From: Halocafeteria seosinensis
Taxonomy: Eukaryota > Sar > Bigyra > Bicosoecida
DNA: 51,764 nt
Direction of reading: 5' to 3'
NCBI GenBank assembly: GCA_001687465.1
Contig: LVLI01000031.1
Location: forward strand, 1 to 51,764
The notes below the pieces were generated by a model. That model saw only the letters and a list, made by a program, of their open reading frames with translations, searched no databases and was not told the origin of the DNA. Both the position numbers and the translations under genes were made by a program. Below, piece by piece: positions 30,476 to 42,101 of this stretch. Numbering within the stretch: position 1 is the first letter of the stretch; each line of letters starts with the position of its first letter.

Positions 30476-30998
30476 GGTAGTGACTTTGCATCTCCCTTAT
30501 TCGACTGGAATATAGCCTTGCCCGTGGCAACGGGCTACAAGTGTACGCCACCACGCTCACAACGAAAAATGGGCTTCCCTAACACCAAACCTGGTGTATC
30601 AAGACGCACAAAGAATAAAGTTTTTGATTTGATCGGATTCATTGTCAACCCAATGCATCGACGGTGGTGTAAAGTAGTAACACAGGGAGTGACCACGGAA
30701 ACGTTGACCAAACCTGCCTCCCCCAGCTATGTTAGTACTTATTCGAAAGAATGCTGGACTTCTCGTTGTTTTCCCCCTATTTCGGGGATCATGCTCTCAT
30801 TTATTTTGGAGACGAAGCTGTAGCTCGTTTGAGGGAAAAGGTAGTGCTGTGATATTTCATGGTTCTGGTCGTAAAACTTCCAGAAACAGTGACTCTCGCG
30901 ACTATGATTAGCGGGGTTTTGCTGTCAAGTTGCTAGTATCAGGAGCTACACTAGAGAGGGACGAAACATCGTGTTACAAGTTCTGGGCTTCCCCCTGT
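30476..30998. other. Intergenic with weak plus-strand ORFs
   Basis: Plus-strand frames at 30518-30823 and 30729-30911 look partly coding-like (for example YFGDHALIYFGDEAVARL), but I could not build a gene with consistent splicing. Confidence 0.3.
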
Positions 30999-31773
30999 TT
31001 AGGAGGAACGAGAGCGAGAGCGATCACGCTTGGATTTGCTTCGTTCCCGACTGCGGCTCCGATTTCTGTCCCTGCTCGATTTATGTTTTCTCTTGTGTTT
31101 CTTTTTATCGTTCTTCTCGCGTTTTCTGCTCTTGCTTCGTTTATGTCGCTTGGATGAGCTCTTTTTCTTCCGCTCTTCAGAAGTGTCGGTATCCGAGGAC
31201 TCCGACTCCGAGCTGCTATCTCGACTTGATCTCTTACTTCTGTGTTTCTTCTTCTTATCTCGCGATTTCTTTTCACTATCGTCCTCGTCTTCCTCCGTAT
31301 CGCTCTCTATAGGGCGAGTACCGAGCACAGTTGCACTACTGGTTCGTGGCTTCTGTTCTTTATGTCGCCGTTTCACATCTTCCTGCAAGTACGTGTGCAT
31401 GTGGACTATGTCCGAGATAAAGAACCTTTCCAAATACGCATGGTTTTGTCACCTTCGGACACTTACTTTGTGTGCTTCCTCCATTCGTCTCTTATATTCA
31501 TCCCCTTTTCTACGCTCCAATTCCTTGAACACAGTATCCCGATAGAGGGCATTCATAGTCCCTGCTTTGTCTTGGGGACCCTTTTCCCGTATACTAGCTC
31601 CATGATCCTGCAGTGTTCTTCAAGGAAAGGGGAGGCTCATACGAGTAAAAGCCCTATGCAACTTGCAAATGTTGTTTATAGAGCAGTAGACTTACCTGTA
31701 AAGGGTGCCGTTTACATAAGCCCGTCCAGCATTGGGCACACGCTTTTGTGCCCTTAGGAGGTGGACGAGACAT
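30999..31773 (-). CDS. RS-rich nuclear protein with an N-terminal Cys motif, three exons
   Basis: Exons (minus) 31696-31773, 31467-31607 and 30999-31382 join in phase to 200 residues. The start is MSRPPPKGTKACAQCWTGLC, a small Cys-x2-Cys...Cys motif. A charged helix follows (YRDTVFKELERRKGDEYKRR), then an acidic Ser patch (DTEEDEDDSE) and a C-terminal half of Lys/Arg/Ser repeats with true RS dipeptides (RDRNRSRSRERSKSKRDRSR). RS domains mark pre-mRNA splicing and nuclear-speckle proteins and are phosphorylated by SR kinases. I do not recognise the specific orthologue group. The splice model is supported by clean gtaagt donors and kept phase. Confidence 0.65.
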
Positions 31774-32313
31774 GATTTACGACAGGAATCGGAGCTATTA
31801 AAATAGTGTCCAATATGCTAAGTTCTCCAATTCCACCCAATAACAGCAACTGAAGTCCTGGACTCCGGGAAGGCCAGTGAGAAGCTCAATGAGTTCTGAA
31901 ACAAATGATTGCCCCCTGCTGCGAGCTCCGCTGGGAATCCATCCAAAACGTCAGCCAGGTTACGTGACACGACAACGCAGAGGTCACTCGCGGTCTTATA
32001 TGGAAGAATTAGGGAACCTCCGCCTTGGAGTGCGTTTTAGTGCGGTCTGTGTATTGTACTTCGAGTGCATGTACCCCAGTATAGTAGTCGGCGACTACTA
32101 CTAGTCGCCGCTATTTGTGTACTTCACCAGCAGCTCGGCGAAACAGTGATGCCGAATACTTATTAGCAATTGGAGTGAATTGTAATGCCAAGACCGCTTC
32201 GTGTGGCTCATTGTTAACCCGCATACTGGCAACGATATTGTGGAATGTTTTGGAGGATTTGTCGCCGTGTACACGTATTTCATCAATTTCGACAGTGGAA
32301 TCGCACGAACACG
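31774..32313. other. Divergent intergenic region
   Basis: Lies between the RS-rich gene (minus) and the DUF4336 gene (plus), and probably carries both promoters. A small palindrome (GCGACTACTACTAGTCGC) lies at about 32091-32108. Confidence 0.45.
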
Positions 32314-33488
32314 ATGGCAGCGTCAACCCAATTACAAGGCGCCGGCAAGGATATTTGGTTCGCCCGAACTTTGTTTCCCATCGGCAAACCAACGGACAAT
32401 GAGCCGCGCTTCCGACAGCGTGTGCTGGAAGCTTATCAAGCTCAGCCTCATGTGCTAGAAGAGGTATTCAATATGACAGCAGTTTTGTGTCAAGCTCAGG
32501 ATATTCGTGTTGGATTTGATGGATACAGGAAGGAAATGAGTCCTCCAAGGAGCAATTGGAGGAAGAACGGCAAATGATCCAAGCAATCGAAAGGGGCGAA
32601 GAAGTGGAAATGCTCCTGGATGTGACAATGACAGTGATTCGCCTTCCAGGACACCAACTGCTTCTTCACAGGTACGCTGCGGCAGTGAGGAAGAGGATTT
32701 CACAGAATTAAAATGCTATTGGCTGCATTGTATTTTGGAATACAGTCCCATTCCATTCGATAGGACTCTTGCCCAGGAAATTAGCTGCCTCGGAGACGTG
32801 GCCGGATTGATTGCACCCAACTTGAATCATTATCTATTTGTTCCGGAATGGGCGAACCACTTTCGTTCCGCCAATGTGTACCACACCCCTCCGGCAGGGG
32901 GGACCTCTTTGGCGGAGAAATTCAAAGAATTTGTCGATCCAAAGAGACTGATCGATTTAGGAAGCATGAAGGAAGGTTTCGAAGACGTTGAGTATAGGCT
33001 ATTGGAAGGTGCTCCTCTCAATTTCAACGAGACGGTATTCTTTCATCGACCTTCAGAAACTCTGATCACCTCAGACGCATTTTACGGCGGATACAAACCG
33101 GAAGACCCTCATCTTTCCTGGTTCTGCAGAGTATGAGATACCTATGCCAATGTTAGTCTTTTTCTTGAACATTAACTTGTTTTGCAGATGTGGTTCAAAC
33201 TGATGAAAGGAAGTTGGAAGAATAATGAACTCCCTGTTTACCGAGCGTCGCAGGTAAAAGAAGGTGGAGATATCGAGGTATGATATATCGTGAGTAGCCG
33301 AAGGCCTGTGCTAGAGACTTGGTGAACTTGCGTTCTCTTCCTTACTGTGCGAACAGGCTGTTCATAATTCCATCAAATCGATGACCCAGGACTGGCCATT
33401 CTCTCAAATAATTTGTGCACATGGCACCAACCCGTACACGACCAACCCCAAGGATTCTTTCCAAATGCCTTGGCTCGCTTTTAAATGA
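32314..33488 (+). CDS. DUF4336-family protein (metallo-beta-lactamase-like fold), five exons
   Basis: Exons 32314-32463, 32529-32671, 32746-33130, 33188-33277 and 33357-33488 join in phase to 299 residues. The family block is restored only by splicing: DVTMTVIRLPGHQLLLH joins SPIPFDRTLAQEIS, then CLGDVAGLIAPNLNHYLFVP and EWANHFRSANVY. This is the T-V-x-R-L / H-S-P-I / APN-x-x-H-H-L-F pattern of DUF4336, known from cyanobacteria, plants and algae. The middle has FNETVFFHRPSETLITSDAF, a beta-lactamase-fold strand pair. The first 65 residues have Glu-rich helices and no obvious plastid transit peptide. Function is unknown in the family. The gene is divergent from the RS-rich gene. Confidence 0.7.
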
Positions 33489-33694
33489 GTAAACGTAAGA
33501 GTAGTATCGTGTGCGTCTCTTCAAACAGAAAAATTCGCCTCCTTAACAATGTAATACAGTTTTGCAACTGCTCCACCCCTCATCATGGACTGTTCAGGTT
33601 TTCGTCTGTTTGATTGCGTTCCAGTGCTCTAAAACTGTTGAGGTGAGGAGGCACGGTCCAACGTACGACACTCATGTCTTCAACCGAGTCTATT

Positions 33695-35026
33695 TTATGA
33701 CTCTATGGCTTTGGATAACTCTTCAATTTTTTTAGTGACGTCATCAATGAAATCTATCCGTGATGTTTCGTCCTGCGGAGGCCCAGACAAAAGCTCTTCC
33801 AATTCCTCGAACGCGTTTCTTACACGTTCTGCATTGAGCTTGCGTTTATGCAAGGCTATGCAGCTAGCATCCGGACTATGGCCTAGGGGAATTTCTCTAT
33901 CAGCGTAATGCTCATAGCAGCAGCATTGACAGGGACACTCTTTGATGCAATCCCGCTTATGATAGCACCGGTAGTGAGTGAAGACACGAACTCTACGAAG
34001 ATAGCGGACAGTAGCTGAATCAAATAGCCTGGGAGAATTCAGAGTGAACACAATTGGAGTCGTCTTGGTCTCTGTCTGAAGTTGTGAACCACATAACTGA
34101 GCAAGTGCGCCTCCAAGACTGTGGCCGATGCAGACAAACTGTATGCCCCGCACCTTCAGTTTATCAGCGCGCTGCTCGGATAAGTTTGCTTTCTTTTTCC
34201 AATCGGAACCAAATTGCTTACGTAAAATAGATGAAATTTCCTCCCATTCCTCTCGAAATCGTTCAATGTAGCCTGCATGAGCTGTGATACGGACAACGCT
34301 GCCTGTTTCATTTCGCACGTATGCCTGCTTCAAACGGAAACGTAGATTGGTCTGCCAATCTCGCCAGCATTGTTGGCCACAGCAACTGCACTCGGTCCCT
34401 CGAAATCTTAGGAAAACCTTGTCAAATACGCCCTCACGAAAATATTTGCTATATACGGGGTTTCTAAAGTCAGTGGCTTTGCGGATCAACACCGTCACTT
34501 TGCCAGATGTAGTATACTCCACCGGGTTATCCTTTGCCCATTTAATCATGGCTGACTTCCACGGATTGTCTAGGCGATCTCCAAGACGTCTCAATTGGGT
34601 TTCGGTGTCTTCTTCTCTGTGCCAAGAACAAAGTCTCAACACATCTTGAAGAGGTAAAATTTGGATATGGAACACATGCCGGACGAAGGATACTATAGGA
34701 TCATCGTTTCTTCCGGCTGGCCTCCATTCTCTCGGTGGTGTTTGATACCAATGTTCGAGATATTTAAACTGCGTATCTGATAGCTCGAGCAAGAGATAGA
34801 GCAGTTCGCGCCGATTGATCAATTCCCCATACATTCTGCCTTCGAGAATCAGCACGAGCATGTTGATACCTATTGCTCGGCGATACCCTTCTCTCCGCTC
34901 TGAGTCATAGTGGCGCTCCAACTCGCGATACCACCACTCGAGGTTTCCTCCATGAACGACTTCGAAGATGCTCGTGGCATCGAAGCGAGCAAGAAAATCC
35001 AAGAAGGGTGTTTCGGAGAGACTCAT
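33695..35026 (-). CDS. Class 3 lipase-like alpha/beta hydrolase, copy B
   Basis: An intronless frame of 443 codons, colinear with the protein at 24511. It shares WYRELERHYDSERREGYRRA, NMLVLILEGRMYG, the oxyanion strand VFLRFRGTE, the TECSCCGQQC cluster, CIGHSLGGALAQLCG (about residues 300-314, Ser nucleophile), VFTLNSPRLFD, THYRCYHKRDCIKECPCQCC and YEHYADREIPLGHS. The late region here is even richer in Cys than in copy A. It lies in inverted orientation 8 kb from copy A and lacks the HRWN leader. Both copies keep the Ser and the putative Asp and His boxes, so both look active. Substrate and location unknown; no signal peptide. Confidence 0.7.
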   Translation of the reverse strand: MSLSETPFLDFLARFDATSIFEVVHGGNLEWWYRELERHYDSERREGYRRAIGINMLVLILEGRMYGELINRRELLYLLLELSDTQFKYLEHWYQTPPREWRPAGRNDDPIVSFVRHVFHIQILPLQDVLRLCSWHREEDTETQLRRLGDRLDNPWKSAMIKWAKDNPVEYTTSGKVTVLIRKATDFRNPVYSKYFREGVFDKVFLRFRGTECSCCGQQCWRDWQTNLRFRLKQAYVRNETGSVVRITAHAGYIERFREEWEEISSILRKQFGSDWKKKANLSEQRADKLKVRGIQFVCIGHSLGGALAQLCGSQLQTETKTTPIVFTLNSPRLFDSATVRYLRRVRVFTHYRCYHKRDCIKECPCQCCCYEHYADREIPLGHSPDASCIALHKRKLNAERVRNAFEELEELLSGPPQDETSRIDFIDDVTKKIEELSKAIES

Positions 35027-35740
35027 TATAATCTCGCGCCCAAAGGGCAGACAACTCAGCTACTCTCTCAGAGTACAGTGGGTATTCAGCGTTGTTGGTT
35101 CAACTTCAGTTAACCGGGTTAAGTGGAAACTCACCATCTCGGTCGATTTCTATCAGCGTATGATGCTTCTGCACTTCACAGTGCACTGCTTCATCTTCTT
35201 TTTGTCCTTATGTATCAATCCACTTAAAACTACCAATTCCATGCCCCTATTGAAGTTGTAACGTCGGTGATGGCCCACTGATGGGTGGATGCGCTTCAAG
35301 CGGCAGTTGCGATTCAACTTTTCGAATATTATACTCTTCCTCTAGGAGAAACAAACGGCCTGCAAACAGAATCAGAATCAATATTGCTGTGGTACTCTTT
35401 GCTTCTTTTTATTTCTAGCACGTATATGTCTACCCTGCTGGGTCCCTGCATCATCATTACGAAGGCAGGCTGCCTGAGGCCAGATAGAAGTTCGGTTCCA
35501 TGCGACGATAAGCTATGACAGGGACTTGTATGTGTTGGATTGTCAGTTATTTTGGAGACCTTCAGAATATTTTTATGTCTCATAGTGTAGTTCTGTAGTA
35601 GCTATCAGACTTTTCTGTGCAGCGTGGAATTTACCCCGCTTTCCTGCCGTTTTCGCTCTGTGTATTCCCTCGTTTATTAAGGTGAAAATGGTACGTTCCG
35701 CGTCCGTCTTACACGATATACAGTGCTCAAAGTCTTCAAT
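35027..35740. other. Intergenic
   Basis: No gene supported. An acceptor-like site at about 35680 could bring an upstream exon to the small gene that follows. Confidence 0.4.
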
Positions 35741-36073
35741 ATGGGAATGGTGGCTGTTATACAGGTGTGCGTTATGTGCTTGATCCCATTTATCCCCGTG
35801 GCGATAGCAGGGGCAGCTAGCGCATGGAGCTGGTATGTGCCCATACGTTCTTTGCACGGGGGAGGATTCAAGTGTTTTATTGTTTAGTTTTCATTGCACA
35901 GGGTCCAAGAAAAGTGCTGTGGGAGACAGAAACAGGAGTACAATGCCAAAGACTTCTGCGAAGAATGTGAGCAAGATGGAACTTGTACTCTGAAGGCAGG
36001 AAACAAGACCAAGACGGACGACGATACACGGACCACATCGCCCTCCAATCAAGACCCCAAAAAGGTGGACTGA
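35741..36073 (+). CDS. Small Cys-rich membrane-anchored or secreted protein, two exons
   Basis: Exons 35741-35832 and 35902-36073 join in phase to 87 residues. The start is MGMVAVIQVCVMCLIPFIPV, then AIAGAASAWSW: a hydrophobic leader that could be a signal peptide or an anchor. A compact Cys region follows (EKCCGRQKQEYNAKDFCEEC, then DGTC), and a hydrophilic Lys/Asp/Thr tail. It is too short and split for simple ORF finding; the support is the kept phase, the gtatgt donor and the change from leader to Cys region exactly at the junction. I know no family. Its stop is 14 bp from the stop of the convergent PH/WW gene. Confidence 0.45.
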
Positions 36074-36087
36074 TTGGGAAAGGCTCT

Positions 36088-37765
36088 CTATGTTAGCTTG
36101 GATCGAATGGCGTGCACGGCTTTGGAAGGATGCTGCCCCAAGGAACCAATATCCCTTGCTTTTCTTCGATGAGTTGATGGCGGCTTAGGATCGGGAGGTG
36201 GTTGAATAGTACCTTCCTGCTCGGGAGAAGAAGCACCAGTCTCAGTTATTTCGTTTTGTGGGGTTCTTGCTTTCTGGCTTGAGGCAACAGCTTCTCCAGA
36301 TGCAGAGGAGACTGCCTCTTCATGCTCGGCGTGTGATGTTGTGTGCGGCTCTGTTCCACCACTTGTTTCGATGTACCACGACCACCATGCTGCTCACATA
36401 ATTCCAATTACGATAGACACAATATAGCACCAGGGAAAATCAAGCAGATCGGCTAGCGCGGAAGCTTACCTTCGTGCTCCTCCGTTCCAAGCTTCAGTAC
36501 TCGCGTCTGCGGATGTGTCGGCCAAATCCACTGAGAATACCCGGTTTCGAAATGAACGTAGTAGCACATTGAATATACAGGATCCCATGTTTCTAGCCAA
36601 ACATTCCAAGATGAGTCTTTTTCGTCGTCGATAAATAAATGGATGTCTCCAAGGTCGACTGTTGACACCCATACTACTTGATTCATCGAAACATCCCATA
36701 CCGGAACAGCTGGGTGGGTTTGAGGGAGATGAACCAAAGTTGCCTGCATTGATCTTGCGCAAATTGCTCCACATGGAAGGGACCTCAGAGAAACATCAGT
36801 CACGTAGCGAATGCCACTTACCTTGGTGATAGTGTCGAAGAAGTATGTTTTCTTGGTTTTGCTATTCCACAATCGCATATACTGGATATCTTGGAAAGTT
36901 TTGTCCTCCCCCGCTTGATAATCGTTTTCAGCGAGAGAATCGCCAGGCGTTCGTGGGTCATTGATACCTGCTAACTTCCTCATTGCTGGAGATTCTGCTT
37001 CTCGCGAAGTCTCGAACATGGCCTTCTGTTTTGTTGCCAGTTGCCCTGATAGGCTCGGAGGAGGCGATTTTGGCTTGAATCGTTCTAATTCTTGCTTTGT
37101 TATTAATCTAGATTTACAAGGTGTGAGGGTATTCTGAGGAATCTTGTAAGTTCCTCGAGCTTCTGAAATTCGGCGGACCCATTCGGAAGCCTGCTAGAGG
37201 GACAACAATATGAGTGATCGTAAGACTACGTGCATAGTACTCCCACTTACTTCTTTTTCATCTGTGGCATGAAGTACCATTATTCTTCCCGGAATCGTCA
37301 GGGCAAAAGAGCCTGGAGGAGCATCCCCAATGTCCGGCAGTTCCTGGTTGGCATCGGGTAGGTTGCCTCCTTTGACCACTTTGTTGAGAGGAATGCCCGT
37401 GGGAATTGGGTCCACTCGTTCGATATCCGATGTTCGGATACTGTTCATCGATAAGGAGAACTAGGTTTTGTCGAGTGATGAAGCCGAAGTCAAACAATAA
37501 CTTACATCTTCCGTGGCCTCTGACTGGAAGCTCTGCTGAAATATACGATATAATCTTCATGAAATGCAAAATATCGCTTGTTCCATGCATTTCGAAACTT
37601 GGCCAGCAGAGAATTGTGGACCAGATTCGATTTTAATTTGTACAAGTAGCCACTTAGTTTCTCATTAGGAGCATCCTCATTGCTGGACACACTCTGAGGG
37701 CTACTCAGATAACCTCGTCTGTCGTTTGCGGGTGGCGTGGAAAACCCGCCTGGTGAAGAGTCCAT
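36088..37765 (-). CDS. PH-domain protein with two WW-like motifs, five exons
   Basis: Exons (minus) 37506-37765, 37251-37440, 36822-37193, 36470-36743 and 36088-36389 join in phase to 465 residues. Residues about 35-165 form a pleckstrin-homology domain: KLSGYLYKLKS, then NAWNKRYFAFHEDYIVYFSR, a strand set GSFALTIPGRIMVLHATDE, and the closing helix ASEWVRRISEA with its invariant Trp. A linker is followed by a degenerate WW-like unit (LWNSKTKKTYFFDTITKA...LPQTHP), joined across an intron, and a better WW (WDPVYSMCYYVHFETGYSQW...WP). The C-terminus is a Ser/Glu-rich tail. PH domains bind phosphoinositides and WW domains bind Pro-rich peptides, so a membrane-linked adaptor is likely. Confidence 0.7.
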
Positions 37766-38011
37766 TTCATTCTATACTACAACCATTGATTGAACTAGAA
37801 TTGAGAGGAAGAGACATTAACAAAGACTCTCTGGGATACCCTATCTATATCTGTGGTCCGTTGGGTCGGCACTGCTGACTTCAAACAGCCGTTTACAGAT
37901 TTCTCATTTTAATTCAAGTACGAATCGACAAATTATATACGGTAGGAGTGGCATAGACTAGATCATGAAAGAGTGCAGATGTCGCATGCAACTAAGAGAT
38001 TCTAGCTGTCC

Positions 38012-39317
38012 TTATTCTCCTCTTATAGAACTATCAAGAGAGACACCAGGATGGAACACCTTTCCTGACTGCTTGCGCTTGTCAGATCGTGTTTTCGGGC
38101 GAGCACTACTCTCCTTCCTCTGGGGTTCATTGCTTTCACTAGTGTGACCCTGATTGGAGGTATGGATTGCCTGTTGTGAAGGGGCTTGAGCTTCAGGTTG
38201 GTTTTCACCAGAGGATGACGCTTCCTGCTGCGAGTCTTCCTCTTGGTCCTCGAATTGACCAGCTCGGGCAGCAATCTTGCTCTGGATAGCAATCGCAGTT
38301 TTCTCATCTCCTTGAGCAGCCGCAAGTTCCGATAAATTATATTCCACTGCAATGGTCTCTGGGTGATCTTCTCCAAACAGTTTCTTTCTCAAGTCCAGTG
38401 CTTGCTGATAAAATTCCTGTGCATCGTCAAACCGTTCCATATCTTTGAGGAGAAGCCCGTAGCTATTCAATACTGTTGCAAATGCCCGATGCTCAACCCC
38501 TGGCTTTTCTCTAAGTACCTCTAGTGCTTTCCTCATGTATTCCTCTGCTTCCTTGTATCTTCGTTGCAACCGGAGCACTCCACCAATGTGTTGCTTTGTC
38601 ACCGCTACCACGGGCGATCCCTCGTGGAAAACACTCTGCCGTATCTGGAGCGCCCTCTGTAGGTAGTCGCACGCCGTATCTAATAAACCACTTCGTTCCA
38701 GGCCAGATTTTGTTTCAGCCATTCTCCTGTATAAGAGGCCGGCATTGGCCACGGCTGCGCCGGTGGATTCGTGGTTTTCGCCGTGTAAGTCCCTGTATAA
38801 GGTTATGGCTTCTTCGTAGTGCTCGATGGCATTATCGAACTCTCCACGCTCCTTATAGGCCAAAGCTATGTTATTAGTACAGGCTGCGTATACGGCATGC
38901 TTCCGTCCAAAATGGTCCTGGACCAAGTTACGGCTCAATTGGGCCTTTTTCAGAGCATTATCGAAGTCATTGTTATGCAATGCCGACCTCACTTCGTCAT
39001 GAAGCTGCACAAAAACATTGTAAATACACCATATGACGAGATAGAGCTCTGGGAAAGGCACATACAGTAGCTATTTGTTGTTCGATCTCCATGTATTGCT
39101 CCTGCGTTTCCTGATGAGGGTTCATTGACGGCTCCTGCTGCCTCCTATCACTGTTCTTACTACTATCAACTGTTATTCCACTTATCTGAGAAGATCTGCA
39201 CGTAGTATGGAAACTAGACGAGCTCTGTAAAGGCTGACCGGGGCGTGCATGGCGCTGTGGAAGCAGCACCACGGGCCGCTGCACAAGTGTTTTCACTGTA
39301 TTAATCGATCTCCTCAT
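38012..39317 (-). CDS. TPR protein with kinesin-light-chain-type repeats and a mitochondrial-type leader, two exons
   Basis: Exons (minus) 39066-39317 and 38012-39004 join in phase to 414 residues. The first 50 residues are basic, Ser-rich and without acid (MRRSINTVKTLVQRPVVLL...), like a mitochondrial presequence. From about 100 to 325 there are tandem tetratricopeptide repeats of 42-residue type: NNIALAYKERGEFDNAIEHY, HIGGVLRLQRRYKEAEEYMR, NSYGLLLKDMERFDDAQEFY, GEDHPETIAVEYNLSELAAA. This is the kinesin light chain/TPR_12 pattern with GxxHP linkers. The C-terminal 85 residues are Gln/Glu/Ser-rich and disordered. TPRs hold partner proteins; which partner cannot be read from the sequence. Confidence 0.7.
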
Positions 39318-39723
39318 TATACGACTACTCTCATACTTTTACATACATAAGACCAACAAGATGGAAATACAACCCAAGTAAAACGGGGAAAACTGCAGTG
39401 AAGTGAGTCTATTCTTTGGTCAGACATTGGTAGTGGCGGTTGTGAACTGAGGATGCCATCAACCACCACGACCAATGCTTCAGGAGGATAGAAATGAAAT
39501 ACCCATGTGACTCTGACACGAAATGTTTCCCTGGATTTGGTCAAAGACGTTCATGGATGCCGAGGACCTAAGTTCACTCTGACTATAGTCTCTTAGTTGA
39601 TCAGTTTTATCTTACCACTAATTGGTGTGCTGGACTCCCGATATGGAGGCTCCTTAATTTGACCAGTATGCAGTACACGAATCCATGAACTCCTAATAGC
39701 TAATTAGCATTGGTGTTTACTCC
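39318..39723. other. Intergenic
   Basis: Nothing recognised between the TPR gene start and the TM9 gene end. Confidence 0.45.
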
Positions 39724-42101
39724 TCAGTCCACTTTGATTGATGAGTAAATCTTTCGGACGAACCAGAGTGAAGAAAGAAATCCCACACTACCAGTCAATA
39801 AGAAAAATGCCCAGGCGGCGGCAGCCATGTATCCAAAGTACATCATTCCTCCTGTGAAAACATCAATCTCGAGCTTCGAGAAGAAATAGAGTATGGAGTA
39901 AAGGAATAGGTAGGCAGCCGATGAGCCAGGGGTCAAAAAGCTCCTCCACCACCAGTTGTAGTCTTCGCTGCAAAGCTGGAAGTACGTCATCACGATGGAA
40001 ATTTCAGCACATGTGACCAACAGAATCACCAGTACCAAGAACAAGAAGCCGAATACGTAGTATACTTGATGAAGCCAGATACTGCTCATGATAAAAAATA
40101 GCTCAATGAAAACTGCTCCAAATGGTAAAACACCACCGACAAAGATGGACGGCAACGGCTTCAAGTACCAAGGCTGCTCAGGCACTTGTCTTGGTATCTG
40201 GTTGACTCGCACGGGCGCCTTGACTTCCTCTTTTTTGAATCCAAAGTAAGAACCGAGGAACACAAGAGGAGTACTGATTCCGAACCATAAGACGAGAAGA
40301 GCAAGCATAGTACCAAAAGGCACGGCTGACGTGCTGCCAGATCCCCACACGAAAAAGTTCATGAAAAAGGCAATCCCAAAAACAGTCCCCGGGAAGGCGG
40401 TAGCCGTCAGTAGGGTGTTACGCTTCCAGGCTTTACCCTTGAACATCTTGAAAATCCTAGAAGACATATACCCTGCGACACTTCCCATGAACACAAACAG
40501 CAATATCATTGCTGTAAGGAGGCCACCGCGATTAGCAGGAGAAAGGAAGCCGAGGACAGCAAAAATCATCAGCGCAGCCGTCATAGCAAGAATCTGGAAA
40601 CCCGATCCAACGAAGACCGAAAGCAACATGGGACCAAAGGTGCCACTTGGAGGACGGAAAACATCCCCGTGGACCAACTTCCAGCCCGTCTCTTCTTGTG
40701 CCTCTTCGGCTGTCTCTTCATTGTACTTCGCGATATCCCGGTACAATGCTCGGATAAGGATCATTGCGATGATACCCTGTATTCACGCAATATAAATCAC
40801 CCATTGTTGTAGTCAGACTACTTAGGACCATCTCATAATGAATAATCAACTTACCGTCAAGAAAACGACGATGATTAGAGAGTTAATGATCGAGAACCAG
40901 TGAATGTCCTCTTCCCCAGAGGTTCCTTGAAGATACAAGTCCCAACGATGGCTCCAAGGGATGTCACTTTCCTCCCAGACAACATCGTACGTGAAGATTA
41001 CATCGCCTCCCTCATCAATACGCTGAGGCTCCATATCTCGCGATACCTTCTTTTGGTCATTGCAGGTAGCCAGTTTCTTCTTATCCTTGTCTTCATACTT
41101 GTGCTTAACACTGTATGGTTCTACCTCGAAACCCACAATACGCGATCCTTGGTAATGCTCGGGTTCATCGTGGTACTTGATGACAAAGTGGATATGGTTG
41201 AAGAGATAGTATAGCACATTTCCCTTCTCGTCCAAAGCACTGTATCCTAGAGGGAAGCCCCTCTCATATTGGAATTGTTGGGGGTCGTCCACACGGTACA
41301 GCTTGACAGCTGCCGGTAAATTGTCGAGAATCCTGTATCATGAAGACCCAAGGAGGCAAAGTTATGCTGTGCAAAATTGAATAGTGTGAATCCGCGTTAA
41401 CTTACCAGTCAACAGTGTATTCCTCCTTGATGAATTTGGCAAACTTTTTACCGTCATCTTTGGAATAAGACTTTTCGCAGAGGATTTTGCAATACTCATT
41501 GTATCGCATAAAAAGCTGTTCATATACAAAATCGGCCGACAAGACATTTTAATTTCCGTGTGGTAGCAAAGTCGTGCTCAAGGATTCAAGCTTCATACCT
41601 GGTATAATGAGGTTTGGATCCTATCACCCATCAAAATCTCCCCAATGTTCTCTCCCAGAGGCTTCGGGTTTTTGGGCTGGCAGAAGGGTAGTTCATAGTA
41701 CCTATATGGAAGCTGAGCTTTGGTACTGGTGAGCTTATTCACGTATAATTCCACCTGCAATATAAGCAAGGTCGAAGGACGTTTTTCAAGGGGCCAGAAA
41801 ACAGCAAAAAGCATGAGGGTTCGCCAGCAGGGGAGACCCGAGGGGACCCGAAGGAGTTGGGCAAAGCCGGTCTTGCTTTCACAGTAACCTCCAAAGTCAG
41901 TCGCCGTTTGCAAGGCTCAGCTCCCTTGTCTCACCTATTCTCATGCACGACTGCAAAGCCACAGGATCCAAGAAATGAACGCACCTTGTCCTGGTATTGG
42001 AACTCTCGAGGAGCCACTCCTGGCAGATAAAAAGCAGCATCTGCGACGTTGTGGAGCAGGAAAAGCGCACCAAAGAGCAAAGTCGCGCGAGCAGAGATCA
42101 T
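39724..42101 (-). CDS. TM9 superfamily protein (nonaspanin / EMP70), five exons
   Basis: Exons (minus) 41985-42101, 41599-41754, 41406-41515, 40855-41332 and 39724-40776 join in phase to 637 residues, normal for the family. A signal peptide (LLFGALFLLHNVADA) is followed by the hallmark FYLPGVAPREF, then ELYVNKLTSTKAQLPYRYYE, LPFCQP and GENIGEILMGDRI. The lumenal domain has RGFPLGYSALDEKGN-type sequence and the first helix HWFSIINSLIIVVFLTGI. After GDVFRPP comes the nine-helix end, including PGSSAAYLFLYSILYFFSKL and the C-terminal YSSIKVD, close to the KxD coat-binding tail of the family. TM9 proteins sort membrane proteins with glycine-rich helices in the Golgi and endosomes. Confidence 0.9.

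Noticed and set aside
30518-30911. Plus-strand coding-like stretches
   Set aside because: The attractive parts lie in different frames and I found no donor/acceptor pair that joins them in phase.
35573-35857. Minus-strand ORF of 94 codons with Cys/His residues
   Set aside because: It overlaps the two-exon Cys-rich gene on the plus strand and has no family features; probably a shadow.
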